Positions 46,896 to 55,787 of a DNA stretch of 59,703 nt are shown here, in pieces. The stretch spans positions 1 to 59,703 of the forward strand of contig JASHQM010000048.1 in the NCBI GenBank assembly GCA_030039165.1, given 5' to 3'. Made by a program: the position numbers and the translations under genes. Position 1 is the first letter of the stretch; every line of letters begins with the position of its first letter. Origin of the DNA: Candidatus Sulfotelmatobacter sp. Lineage in GTDB: Bacteria > Acidobacteriota > Terriglobia > Terriglobales > Acidobacteriaceae. The notes under the pieces are model-generated. The model had not been told where the DNA came from. It did not search any database and worked only from the letters and a program-made list of their open reading frames with translations.

Positions 46896-48080
46896 TCAAT
46901 GCTCGCGCGCCGACTGATGAGGCGGTTGAGAGCTCTGCGGCTGCGCTTCCGCGGCAACGGATTGAGCCGGCGGCGGTAAACGTCTCAACTCATCCTTGAT
47001 CCAATCGAATAGCCGGCCCCCTTTTTCTGCTGCAGCCAACTGGTTCACGTGATCGAACTCGTCCACCTCCGCCTGCTTAGGAGCCGCGTTGCGCAGCGCC
47101 TCCTGGCAAGCCAGCGGAGTATTATCGTTATCCTTCACCTGCTGAATCCTGATACGTGCGGAAGCCAGGGTCGGGAGCCACTTCACGGGATCGAGCGGCT
47201 GGACCTTTTTCAGAAATTCCGGGGTCGCAAAATTGGTGTGGTGGATATCTTCCTCCACAACCGGAGACTTCGCCAGCCAAACCGGCCAGTCTCCCCAGGG
47301 ATCGAGGGCGTCGACGGCCTTGATGCGCGAATCGGCGGCGGCCGAGAGAATCGCAATCGTCCCTCCCGAGCCCTCGCCGAACATACCGACGCGGTTCATG
47401 TCTACATCGCCGCGCTGCGCCAGATAGTCGAGGATGAAGTGTACATCATGTACAGTGCTTCCCAGCGACTCCTGCAGTTCGCTGACGAACCATTGTTCCA
47501 TGGGACGGCTTTGAAAACGGGGTCCGGTGAGGGCCGATACAAAGCCAACCGCCGCGACTCCTCCTGCGGTCACGCGCTCGCACCAGCCGTTGTTGCGAAA
47601 CCGGTCAGTGTCTTCCTTATAGCCGTAGAGATAAAGCACTACTGGTGGCTTCTGCACTTTCTTGGGAAGGATGATCCACAGATCCAGCGGATCGCCTGGC
47701 CGCCACTGTACCTGCACCAAAGTGCGCACGAATGTACCTTGTTCCTCCGTCTGCGCGACCACCGGCGGCTTTGGCTCCAGTTTGCTGACGCCAACAGAAA
47801 GTGAACTCCAATCCTCCTGGACTTGCTTGTACAGAGGCTGCCCGGTTTTAGAATCGATGCCCGGGGGCAGCACTTGCGCAGGCTTATCCAGCTTGGGTGC
47901 AGCACTCTGCGCCGCCGGCATGGTTGTCGTTGGCGAGGGGGCCGAGCTGGTTTGTTCCTGGTTCTGAGTTTCCTGCTGGCTGGTGGCGGCCCATGCCGCA
48001 TTCACCGCCAGAGAGCAGGTGCACAAAATAATTGCAGTGAGAAGGGACAAAAAGACAATTGACTTATGTTGAAACCGCAC
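46896..48080 (-). CDS. Exported alpha/beta hydrolase (acetyl-xylan esterase-like fold)
   Basis: The GTG at 48080 has a good ribosome site (GGGAG, seven bases upstream) and starts a signal peptide ending near VNAAWAA; an open frame extends further but lacks such a site. The 394-residue protein has a Gln/Ser/Pro-rich linker and then a hydrolase domain with nucleophile Ser in FGEGSGGT and the strand 'PPVVLYLYGYK'. Acidic (DALDPWGD) and C-terminal His (EFDHVNQL) candidates for the triad are present. The substrate is unknown. It shares direction with the lipoprotein gene 93 bases downstream. Confidence 0.78.
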   Translation of the reverse strand: MRFQHKSIVFLSLLTAIILCTCSLAVNAAWAATSQQETQNQEQTSSAPSPTTTMPAAQSAAPKLDKPAQVLPPGIDSKTGQPLYKQVQEDWSSLSVGVSKLEPKPPVVAQTEEQGTFVRTLVQVQWRPGDPLDLWIILPKKVQKPPVVLYLYGYKEDTDRFRNNGWCERVTAGGVAAVGFVSALTGPRFQSRPMEQWFVSELQESLGSTVHDVHFILDYLAQRGDVDMNRVGMFGEGSGGTIAILSAAADSRIKAVDALDPWGDWPVWLAKSPVVEEDIHHTNFATPEFLKKVQPLDPVKWLPTLASARIRIQQVKDNDNTPLACQEALRNAAPKQAEVDEFDHVNQLAAAEKGGRLFDWIKDELRRLPPPAQSVAAEAQPQSSQPPHQSAREH

Positions 48081-48266
48081 AACGAATCTCCCAATTAACG
48101 AATGAATTTGGTGCTGTTGTACTTCAACAGGACTCACGTGACAAAACTTCGCGCGCACTGGCAAGTGACGAGCACTCCACACCTCCAGCGCGAGCGCGAA
48201 GTATAAAACGCCGAGAGAGGGAGGGCAACTGCCCTCCCTCTTTCCGGCGAGCTAAGGTTAAGGCTT

Positions 48267-50558
48267 CTACTGGCGCAAGCCGAGTTCTTCAATGCCGAAG
48301 TCGGCGATGAACTCTACGTCGCTCTGTACGGTCAGTACCGAGCCGCCTACGTCGTTACCGAAATCAACCAGACAGGTGCTGGACTTGGAATTCCCGCCCT
48401 GCAAGGAGACTCCGGTGAAAACGCCTTTGCAAGCCGAGTGGCCGTTTACCGGGGTGACTTTGCTACCCGTCTGCTTGAAGTGCGAACGGTACACGAACAA
48501 GCCCAGGTTGCCGGTGTAGACGCCGTTGCTTCCGGTGACATTGGTCAAGAACGGAGCATAGTCGCCGAGGTAGGTGCAGCCGCTGCCGTTGCAGCCGGCG
48601 GCGATTTCCTCGTTAGCGATCATGTCGAGAACCGCAGCCGGCGTGACCACCTTGTTAGTTACAGGCGCGAAAGTAATCGTGCGGAGAATGGACCACAGCG
48701 GATAGCTTCCGTCCTTGATGTGGGTATAGGGAATCGTCGGGCAGGTGACGGTGAAGTCACAGACCGGCGGGTTGAAAGCGCCAGACGTATTGGGGTTCGG
48801 GTTGTCGAACTCGCCGCCGGGTGTGGCGAACATGGGATCGATGCCATCCACCGTCAGGTAATGGCCGAGGAATGAACTGCAGGACGTGCCGGTAATTTTG
48901 CTGCACAGCGTGCCCAGATTGGCATAGCCCGAGAAGGAGTAGCCGATTGGGTTGTACACCGATACGGCATAGCCGGCGGGGGTTTTCAGCAAATTGCCGA
49001 CCGCCTTGACCAACTGGCTGGTGCCGATGGCGCGCAGGCGAACCGGCAAGCCGGGGGCGCTGTTCGAACTTCCCTGGCACTGGCTGCCAGCTTTGATATC
49101 AGTTCCGTCATAGCTCAGGAACAACGGGTCAAAGCAATTGGCCGTTGGATAAGCGACGCCATTTGAGTTGACCGTGCCCTGGTAGGTGCAATCGGTCGAG
49201 CTGAAATGGCCGGGGAAGACACTGGGGTCGTTGAACTGTTCCTGGCCACTGTCCGCGTTGGCGTCCGGAGCTGCGGAGTCGGCCAGCGGTCCGCCCTGTT
49301 GTGTGCGGATGCCGGTGAACTCAAACGTGTTGTAGGTGCCGGAGAGAGCCTCGCGTTGAATTACCTGGAGCGGTGCGGCGCTCGAGGCGAGGTTTGCCGC
49401 GCTTGCGGACTGCAGATCCGCCACGCAAGACGTGTAGCCTGAGTATACCTGCTGGAGAATCTGGCGATTGACGTTATTGTAGGTGTAGTTGGTGTTACCT
49501 GCCGCATCAGTGAATGTGTGACCCAGGTTATTGCTGTCTTCGTTGCCGGCGATGATGACGACAGGCACTGCGCCAACTGCGAGGGTGGTATAGCTGGGCA
49601 GGGTTCCACCTGCGAGCGGATCAGTTCCTGACAACGCCCAATCAGCGACAAAGAATTGAGAACCCTGATTGAAGGAATCGAGGAAGGGGCATCCGATTTT
49701 GCCCGCGTTCGCCGTTGTCGTACAACCCGGTGACTGGCCATAACCCAGACCGGCGAGTGTGCCGCCGTCCGTCTTCGGTGGCACGATGCCGTCATAAGCG
49801 GTCAGGGCGCGAGTTGTGGCGTAGAGAACGTCCTCGGGGCGAACGTCGGTTCCGGCGGCGTTGAAGTAGCAGTAATACTGCGAGGTCACCGTAACCGAGG
49901 AAACGTTGCCGCAGTATGCGGGCGCGGCGGGCGGAACGGGCTGATTCACGTAGGCCTGCGGGCTGGTATTGAGCGCAGTAACGATGTTAGGCGGAATCTG
50001 GTTTTCGGCTCCGCCGGAACACGCGGTACCTCCGCTCCCTCCATTGATGCCTCCCACCCAACAGCCATCGGTCATACCCTTAATTACGTTAACCGGGAAG
50101 CCCGAGATGGCTCCCATTGGCACTGTGGCATAGGCAGCGCCGATGCTCTTGAAATCCTTCTTGCTGCTTACAGTCGAGGCAGTTGCAGTGTACTTTTCGT
50201 AGGCGAAGAAGTCCTTGTCGCCTACGCCGGAGTCTGTCTGGAAATAGACGTAGGTATCGCAAGCGCCAGTTGTAGCCGTCGGGTCGTACACTACGAAAGT
50301 GGTGAGGCCGGTGTCAATAAGGCCGGTGCGCGAATCCGTGATCTGGGCGGTCTTGAAGGTGATCAGGCCATAAGAGCCATGATTCGACAGTTCCAGATTG
50401 GCGGCGGCATAGCCGAGAGCGTTGATTTGTGCCGACGATCCAACCCCGACGAACAGCAGGTTGGCTCCGCCGCTACAGTAATTTTGGGCACCGGCAACTG
50501 TGCCGAGCAGAAACAATGCTGCCAGCGCCAGCGCCACTGTAAAGAGTTTCTTCTTCAT
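48267..50558 (-). CDS. Large secreted cysteine-rich protein of unknown function
   Basis: A 763-residue protein with a clear signal peptide (MKKKLFTVALALAALFLLG, cleavage near GAQ) and a good ribosome site (GGAGA). The mature part has about 20 cysteines spread over its length, mostly in short motifs such as GCPFL, GCWVGG, YYCYF, GCTYL and DCTYQ, suggesting many disulfides. The segments TDVRPEDVLYATTRAL and 'PVVIIAGNEDSNNLGH' vaguely recall periplasmic phosphate-binding-type proteins, but I cannot assign a family. It is not linked by overlap to the hydrolase downstream (187 bases apart). Confidence 0.75.
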   Translation of the reverse strand: MKKKLFTVALALAALFLLGTVAGAQNYCSGGANLLFVGVGSSAQINALGYAAANLELSNHGSYGLITFKTAQITDSRTGLIDTGLTTFVVYDPTATTGACDTYVYFQTDSGVGDKDFFAYEKYTATASTVSSKKDFKSIGAAYATVPMGAISGFPVNVIKGMTDGCWVGGINGGSGGTACSGGAENQIPPNIVTALNTSPQAYVNQPVPPAAPAYCGNVSSVTVTSQYYCYFNAAGTDVRPEDVLYATTRALTAYDGIVPPKTDGGTLAGLGYGQSPGCTTTANAGKIGCPFLDSFNQGSQFFVADWALSGTDPLAGGTLPSYTTLAVGAVPVVIIAGNEDSNNLGHTFTDAAGNTNYTYNNVNRQILQQVYSGYTSCVADLQSASAANLASSAAPLQVIQREALSGTYNTFEFTGIRTQQGGPLADSAAPDANADSGQEQFNDPSVFPGHFSSTDCTYQGTVNSNGVAYPTANCFDPLFLSYDGTDIKAGSQCQGSSNSAPGLPVRLRAIGTSQLVKAVGNLLKTPAGYAVSVYNPIGYSFSGYANLGTLCSKITGTSCSSFLGHYLTVDGIDPMFATPGGEFDNPNPNTSGAFNPPVCDFTVTCPTIPYTHIKDGSYPLWSILRTITFAPVTNKVVTPAAVLDMIANEEIAAGCNGSGCTYLGDYAPFLTNVTGSNGVYTGNLGLFVYRSHFKQTGSKVTPVNGHSACKGVFTGVSLQGGNSKSSTCLVDFGNDVGGSVLTVQSDVEFIADFGIEELGLRQ

Positions 50559-50679
50559 GTGGATGTCTCCTTAGTTAATGACCACAGGGGAAGGCCCCCG
50601 GTTTACAGCGCCCCCGCACACATATACTCCGAGCGCGCCACGCGAATTTTCGAAGTTACGGGTCAGAAAAGACAGGAAA

Positions 50680-50708
50680 GCGCGCAATCAGTACGTCTCA
50701 TTGCGCGC
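50680..50708. other. Perfect 9-bp inverted repeat in a 464-base gap
   Basis: GCGCGCAAT (50680-50688) and ATTGCGCGC (50700-50708) flank an 11-base loop. It lies about 120 bases upstream of the cysteine-rich protein gene, within the gap 50559-51022 that separates it from msrB. It could be a leader hairpin or an operator. Nothing else in that gap looks like a gene. Confidence 0.55.
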
Positions 50709-51022
50709 ACCAACTATGCCCAAGGGCTGTTAAGGCAGGATGACGGAAAAATTAATCCCCGGTGAATTCTTGCCGCCAGTGTTTCTTCGCGATCAACAGG
50801 CGCTGTCGGGCGGCCATTGTGCAACTACTTGCACATTCGCATAGTGTGGTAGTGCTCGCCGGTCACACTGGGGCGAGTCTGTTCCTGTACAGTGGGCAAC
50901 GGTTAGAAAAGTCAAGGGTCGCGCGAGGGCAGCGCAATTTTTCTGAAGTTCCTGTTCTTACAATAAACTGCCTGGCTAAGCACCGATCCAATCCGGGCGG
51001 CGGGGACTCTGACCGCTGACCT

Positions 51023-51436
51023 CTACTTCTCGTACTTCTTTAAATCCAGTGCGGCGGAATTCATGCAATAGCGCAGGCCCGTTGGCGCGGGACCATCCTC
51101 AAAGACGTGACCCAAATGCGCGCCGCACTTGGCGCAGCGCGCTTCGGTGCGAACCATTCCATAGGTGGAATCAGTGTGTTCTTCCACTTTGCTTTTATCG
51201 GCCGGTTGATAGAAGCTTGGCCATCCGGTCCCGGAGTCGAACTTCGTAGATGAATCAAACAGCGGCTCTCCGCAGCACACGCAGTGGTAAGTTCCCGCGT
51301 CTTTCGTTTTCCAATATTTGCCGGTAAAGGCGCGTTCAGTTCCCGCCTCGCGCGTCACATGATATTGCTCCGGCGTGAGCTGCTTTCGCCACTCCTGCTC
51401 GCTCTTGTTCACCTTTTCCGTTATCTTTTCCGTCAT
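51023..51436 (-). CDS. msrB: Peptide-methionine (R)-S-oxide reductase
   Basis: A 137-residue MsrB that repairs R-methionine sulfoxide. The two zinc pairs are CVCCGEPLF and [12 protein letters not shown]. The catalytic cysteine is in [11 protein letters not shown]. The [10 protein letters not shown] motif is intact. The ATG at 51436 has GGAGG eight bases upstream and is preferred over the start six codons earlier. No signal peptide, so it is cytoplasmic. It follows the flavin reductase gene by 30 bases. Confidence 0.96.
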   Translation of the reverse strand: MTEKITEKVNKSEQEWRKQLTPEQYHVTREAGTERAFTGKYWKTKDAGTYHCVCCGEPLFDSSTKFDSGTGWPSFYQPADKSKVEEHTDSTYGMVRTEARCAKCGAHLGHVFEDGPAPTGLRYCMNSAALDLKKYEK

Positions 51437-51466
51437 GAATGTATCCTCCAACAAAAATCCAGCGAA

Positions 51467-51967
51467 CTAATCCCCGGTGTTATCCCCGATCTTGCGGTAG
51501 TTTCCGCGAAAAAACAGCAGCGGGTCGCCCTGGCGCACAACCACATCCTCAACCTCGGCAATGAAGATGGTGTGGTCGCCAGCGTCTTCGGCGGTTTGCA
51601 GCCTGCACTCCAGGTACGCCAGTGCGCCGTGCAGGATGGGCGTTCCCTGTGCCGTGCGGTCGAAACGCGCTCCCGCTTCCTGTTCGGCGCGCCCGTGAGT
51701 GCGAGCCGGTTTGGCATAGTATTCGGAAATCGGACGTTGACGCTCGCTCAGAATATTCACTCCAAACCGCTTCTTTGCGTGCAGATGAGCATGGGTGCGC
51801 GCGGCGTGATCCACACAGACCAGGAGCAGCAACGGATCGAGCGAAACCGAGGCGACCGCATTTGCCGTCATGCCATGAACTTCGCCTTCGAGATCGACGG
51901 TAATAATGGTTACACCCGTGGCGAAACATCCCATGGCCCGGCGAAATTCGAGTGGATCGAGGCTCAT
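51467..51967 (-). CDS. Flavin reductase-like FMN-binding split-barrel protein
   Basis: A 166-residue member of the flavin reductase/HpaC family: FRRAMGCFATGVTIITV at the N-terminus, 'GMTANAVASVSLDPLLLLVCV' in the flavin site, RFGVNILSERQ, and the C-terminal GDPLLFFRGNYRKI. Such proteins reduce FMN or FAD with NAD(P)H or bind flavin for two-component monooxygenases. It is divergent from the F420 operon across about 100 bases, which may give it a linked role; see findings. It is followed by msrB. Confidence 0.88.
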   Translation of the reverse strand: MSLDPLEFRRAMGCFATGVTIITVDLEGEVHGMTANAVASVSLDPLLLLVCVDHAARTHAHLHAKKRFGVNILSERQRPISEYYAKPARTHGRAEQEAGARFDRTAQGTPILHGALAYLECRLQTAEDAGDHTIFIAEVEDVVVRQGDPLLFFRGNYRKIGDNTGD

Positions 51968-52065
51968 CTCACTTTTTTATGCCTGCCTACATTACCACGC
52001 GGAACTGCCTGCCGGCGCCGCTGCTGATGTATGATTCGATGCATCGGAAGCTCGCGGGAAGCGCG

Positions 52066-53265
52066 ATGACTGTAAGTTCAATAATTGCTGGTTCGGAGCC
52101 CGGTTTGCACAGCGCAGAAGTAACCGATCTCGAGCTTCCCATCTCGCCGGCTCTCGGGCTGCAGCTCATCGACTGCCCTGACTGCGATCTGCCCGCACTT
52201 CTTGCCGCAGCCCGCGCAGCGAAGGAAAAGTTCAAGCCCGGGACCGTTACCTATTCGCGCAAGGTTTTTCTGCCGCTGACGAACCTCTGCCGCGACTATT
52301 GCGGTTACTGCACATTCCGCCGCGACCCCGGCGATTCCGGTGCGCACACGATGACGCCGGAAGAGGTTCTCGCCGTCGCCTGTGCGGGAGAGAAACTCGG
52401 ATGCACCGAGGCGCTGTTCAGCCTGGGCGACAAACCCGAACTACTGTTCCCCGCGATGCGCGGGAGGCTGCGTCATCTCGGCTACAAATCGACGCTGCAT
52501 TATCTGGAAGCCATGTGCGAACTGGTGCTGCGCGAGACGACATTGTTTCCACATCCCAATCCCGGCCTGCTGAGCGCAGAATGGATCGAACGCCTCGCCT
52601 CAGTTTCGCCCAGCATGGGGCTGATGCTCGAAACCACGAGCGATGCGCTGCTGGCACCCGGAGCGGCTCACGACAACGCTCCTGATAAGGTTCCAGCGAA
52701 ACGTCTGCATACCATCGAAGAAGCAGGAAGGCAGAAAGTTCCGTTCACCACCGGCCTGCTCATCGGTATCGGCGAGAGGGCTAAAGACCGCGTTGAAACG
52801 CTGATTGCGATTCGTAATCTGCACGAGCGTTACGGCCACATTCAGGAGGTAATCGTGCAGAACTTTCGCGTGAAGCCGTCGATACCCATGGCTCACTGGC
52901 CCGAACCCAGCCGCGGCGAGATGCTGCGCACTGCAGCAGTAGCTCGTTTGCTAATGCCGGGCGTCAACATTCAAGCTCCCCCCAACCTGAATGCACCTTA
53001 TTATGATGAGTTGCTCGATGCCGGCATCAATGATTGGGGAGGAATTTCGCCGCTGACGCCCGATTACATCAATCCGGAAAAGCCCTGGCCGCACCTGGAG
53101 CAGCTTCGCTTGCGCACAGAAAGCAGAGGATTTCAGTTGCGGCAGCGGCTGCCGGTTTACCCTGAATTTCTACCGCAAGCTTTATCACGTGGAGGATTGC
53201 TGGCCCAGAAGCTTGGCGCAGCCTGCGATCGCGATGGACTCGTCCAGGAAATGAGGGCGGCATGA
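52066..53265 (+). CDS. cofG: 7,8-didemethyl-8-hydroxy-5-deazariboflavin synthase, CofG subunit
   Basis: A radical SAM enzyme that, with CofH, joins a tyrosine-derived 4-hydroxybenzyl unit to the diaminouracil to make the deazaflavin Fo. The iron-sulfur ligands are in LTNLCRDYCGYCTFRRDP (CxxxCxxC). The family segments ALFSLGDKPE, 'TTGLLIGIGE', VIVQNFRVKP and 'ISPLTPDYINP' are present. The start at 52066 follows GGGAAG with close spacing; ATGs at 52027 and 52039 are alternatives, and the open frame to 51952 would overlap the divergent flavin reductase. CofG and CofH are separate genes here, as in archaea, not fused as in FbiC of actinobacteria. The stop overlaps cofD by ATGA. Confidence 0.95.
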   Translation: MTVSSIIAGSEPGLHSAEVTDLELPISPALGLQLIDCPDCDLPALLAAARAAKEKFKPGTVTYSRKVFLPLTNLCRDYCGYCTFRRDPGDSGAHTMTPEEVLAVACAGEKLGCTEALFSLGDKPELLFPAMRGRLRHLGYKSTLHYLEAMCELVLRETTLFPHPNPGLLSAEWIERLASVSPSMGLMLETTSDALLAPGAAHDNAPDKVPAKRLHTIEEAGRQKVPFTTGLLIGIGERAKDRVETLIAIRNLHERYGHIQEVIVQNFRVKPSIPMAHWPEPSRGEMLRTAAVARLLMPGVNIQAPPNLNAPYYDELLDAGINDWGGISPLTPDYINPEKPWPHLEQLRLRTESRGFQLRQRLPVYPEFLPQALSRGGLLAQKLGAACDRDGLVQEMRAA

Positions 53266-54272
53266 TTTGCGTGCTCACCGGCGGCACTGGTGGGGCCAAG
53301 TTTGTAGATGGCCTTCGGCAAGTTATTCCCGCTGAACAGATTACGCTGATCGTCAACACCGGCGACGATTTGCTCTGGTGGGGGCTTTACGTTTCTCCCG
53401 ACATCGACTCCATTACCTATGCGCTCTCCGGCCTGCTCAGCCGCGAGCGCGGCTGGGGAGTAAAGGGTGACACGTTCCTTTGCCTGCAAGCCATGAAACA
53501 ACTCGGGGAACCGATCTGGTTCCACACCGGCGACCGCGATCTGGCCGTTCACCTGCTGCGCTCGCGACTGCTGGCTGAAGGCAAGACATTGTCGGAAGCC
53601 ACCGCGATCATATGCCAGAAGCTGGGAGTCAAGGCGCGTATTCTTCCGATGAGCGATTCGCGCGTGGAAACGCGCGTTGACACGCCTTCGGGCGAATTGA
53701 GCTTTGAAGAGTATTTTGTGCAGCGCTGGTATCAGGATCCGGTGAACTCGGTTCGCTTCGCGGGAGCTTCCGATGCCGAGCCTGCCCCGGGTGTGATCGA
53801 TGCCATTACGTCGGCCGATGCCGTGCTGATCGCTCCGAGCAATCCCATCACCAGCATTGGACCAATTCTTTCCGTGCCGGGAATTCGCGAAGCTCTGCAC
53901 AGCGCCAAGGGCAAGATCGCGGCGGTGAGTCCGATCGTGGGCAATGCGCCGGTCGCCGGCCCGGCGGGCATTCTGATGGCGGCCCAGGGACTTTCCTGCT
54001 CGATCGCGGGCGTAGCCAAGGCCTACGAGGATTTTCTCGATCTTCTGGTCTGCGATTCACGCGACGCGCGCGGGGCGGAGGGGCTGCGCGGCAAAGGTTT
54101 GCGCGTGCAGTGCACGCAAACCATCATGAGCTCGTCAGAAGACCGCTCGGCGCTGGCTCGAACGGTTCTTTCCCTGGCCTGTGGCGGACTGCTTCGCGAT
54201 GAGGCGGCTGCGGGCGGTTCGATATCGGAAGCATCGGGCGAACCGGCTCCAACCAGCTCAGAGCAGCCGTGA
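53262..54272 (+). CDS. cofD: 2-phospho-L-lactate transferase
   Basis: A 336-residue CofD/FbiA that transfers the phospholactyl-type moiety from its GDP-activated form to Fo, giving (dehydro-)F420-0. Family motifs: LTGGTGGAKFVDGL at the N-terminus, VNTGDDLLWWGLYVSPDIDS, 'WFHTGDRDLAVH', and SPIVGNAPVAGPAG. The C-terminal 30 residues are a Ser/Gly/Ala-rich tail. It overlaps cofG at the start and cofC at the stop (GTGA), showing tight coupling. Confidence 0.97.
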   Translation: MICVLTGGTGGAKFVDGLRQVIPAEQITLIVNTGDDLLWWGLYVSPDIDSITYALSGLLSRERGWGVKGDTFLCLQAMKQLGEPIWFHTGDRDLAVHLLRSRLLAEGKTLSEATAIICQKLGVKARILPMSDSRVETRVDTPSGELSFEEYFVQRWYQDPVNSVRFAGASDAEPAPGVIDAITSADAVLIAPSNPITSIGPILSVPGIREALHSAKGKIAAVSPIVGNAPVAGPAGILMAAQGLSCSIAGVAKAYEDFLDLLVCDSRDARGAEGLRGKGLRVQCTQTIMSSSEDRSALARTVLSLACGGLLRDEAAAGGSISEASGEPAPTSSEQP

Positions 54273-54925
54273 TTCTCATCCCCGTCAAGAATCTGGCCGC
54301 AGCCAAGCAGCGGCTTGCTCCGCTGCTCGATCAACCGCGGCGCACGGAACTAGCGCAGACCATGCTGCACGATGTTGCGGGAGAGATTGCCGCCTGGAGT
54401 ACTCGCCCGCCTTGCGCTCTCGTCACCAGTGATTCTTTTGCCATCGGACTCGCTGAGCAGTACGATTTCGAACTTATTCCTGATCGGGAAAATCCCGGCG
54501 AGACGGGCGCGATTGAAATGGCTACCGATCTCTGCGTTGCCCGCGGCATCGAGTGGACACTCGTGATTCCGGCAGATATTCCATTGATTCAATATCGAGA
54601 ATTAGAGGAACTTCTGTCGCGCGCCCCCCGCGAGGGATCTGTTCTGGCGCCCGCTGCCGATGGCCGGGGAACTAATGCCGCCTTCCGCCGTCCGGCGGAT
54701 GTGTTTCCTCTTCGTTTTGGCAATGACAGTTTCAAGCCGCATCTGGCTGCCGCTCGCGCCGTCGGCAAAGAATGCGTAGTGTTGAACCTTCCTCATATCG
54801 CAATCGACGTGGACAATCCCGCGGATTTGCGGCAGATTATCGCGCACGCCGGCGAAACCCGTACGCAGCGCCTGCTTCGCGGCTGGAAGTTCGACGAATC
54901 GTTTCTAAAAGCGGAGGACTTGTGA
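54269..54925 (+). CDS. cofC: 2-phospho-L-lactate (or PEP/3-phosphoglycerate) guanylyltransferase
   Basis: A 218-residue CofC/FbiD nucleotidyltransferase. It starts with GTG overlapping the cofD stop. Motifs: MILIPVKNLAAAKQRLAPLL (nucleotide binding), 'LVIPADIPLI' (metal site), GRGTNAAFRRP, and RFGNDSFKPHLAAA. It makes the GDP-activated three-carbon acid used by CofD. Family members differ in using 2-phospholactate, phosphoenolpyruvate or 3-phosphoglycerate, and this cannot be settled by eye. Its own stop overlaps the cofE GTG. Confidence 0.94.
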   Translation: MILIPVKNLAAAKQRLAPLLDQPRRTELAQTMLHDVAGEIAAWSTRPPCALVTSDSFAIGLAEQYDFELIPDRENPGETGAIEMATDLCVARGIEWTLVIPADIPLIQYRELEELLSRAPREGSVLAPAADGRGTNAAFRRPADVFPLRFGNDSFKPHLAAARAVGKECVVLNLPHIAIDVDNPADLRQIIAHAGETRTQRLLRGWKFDESFLKAEDL

Positions 54926-55746
54926 GCGAGGCTCGCCGATCCGCGCAGGATTTTCCTGACCCGGGGAAGACACAGATAAAGATAAGGAAGGGTCCTGCTG
55001 AGCTGCGCGTGATACCTATTTTCTTAGCGGGCGAGATTCAACCCGGCGATTGGTTGGCCGATAAGTTGATTCAAGCCCTGCGACAGCAAAACGGTTCGTT
55101 TGCACGCGGCGACATCCTCGTCGTGAAACACAAAGTCGTCTCGAAATCTGAGGGCTGCGTCGTCAATCTGGAGACTGTGCAACCGTCCGCTTCCACTCTG
55201 AAGTGGGCGAGAAAGTATTGCCTTAACCCACGTGTCATCGAACTGGCGCTACGCGAAAGCAAGCGGGTAATCCGCCGCAAGAACGGCGTTCTCATCACCG
55301 AAACCCGGCACGGGTTCATCTGCGCCAATAGCGGCGTGGACGTCTCCAATGTCGACGGCGGACGCCACGCTCTGCTTCTGCCCTGCGATCCCGACCGCTC
55401 TGCCCGCGCGCTGCATCGCGAGATAAAGAAGCGTACGGGTCTCGACATCCCGGTGCTCATCACCGATTCATTTGGGCGGGCGTGGCGCGAAGGCCTGGTC
55501 GATTTCTGCATCGGCATCGCCGGAATGAAGGCTCTGCGGGACGATCGCGGACAACGCGATCCGCATGGTTATACACTGCACGCCAGCCTCGAAGCAGTGG
55601 CCGACGAACTCGCCTGCGCCGCGGCTCTGGTTTGCGGCAAGCTGAATCGCACTCCGGCCTGCATCATCCGTGGTCTTGAATACAAGCGTGCAGCAGGCCG
55701 CGTGGGGAATCTTCTTCGCACCGCAAAAAAAGACCTGTTCCGCTAG
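54922..55746 (+). CDS. cofE: Coenzyme F420-0:L-glutamate ligase
   Basis: A 274-residue CofE that adds glutamate residues to F420-0. GTG 54922 (GTGA overlap with cofC, GGAGG at 54913-54917) is the start; the open frame to 54772 is within cofC. Motifs: 'DILVVKHKVVSKSEG', RHGFICANSGVDVSN, 'LPCDPDRSARALHREI', ITDSFGRAWREGLVDFCIGIAG, and 'LNRTPACIIRGL'. There is no C-terminal nitroreductase domain, in contrast to mycobacterial FbiB. An N-terminal lead of about 30 residues precedes the fold. Confidence 0.95.
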   Translation: MSEARRSAQDFPDPGKTQIKIRKGPAELRVIPIFLAGEIQPGDWLADKLIQALRQQNGSFARGDILVVKHKVVSKSEGCVVNLETVQPSASTLKWARKYCLNPRVIELALRESKRVIRRKNGVLITETRHGFICANSGVDVSNVDGGRHALLLPCDPDRSARALHREIKKRTGLDIPVLITDSFGRAWREGLVDFCIGIAGMKALRDDRGQRDPHGYTLHASLEAVADELACAAALVCGKLNRTPACIIRGLEYKRAAGRVGNLLRTAKKDLFR

Positions 55747-55787
55747 CTCGCCAAACCGCATCCGTAGGAGTAATTTGGAGTACATCG

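Noticed and set aside
50379..51019. Two small plus-strand open frames (50379-50765 and 50762-51019)
   Set aside because: The first is mostly antisense to the cysteine-rich protein gene, the second has no good start site or domain; composition is not protein-like.
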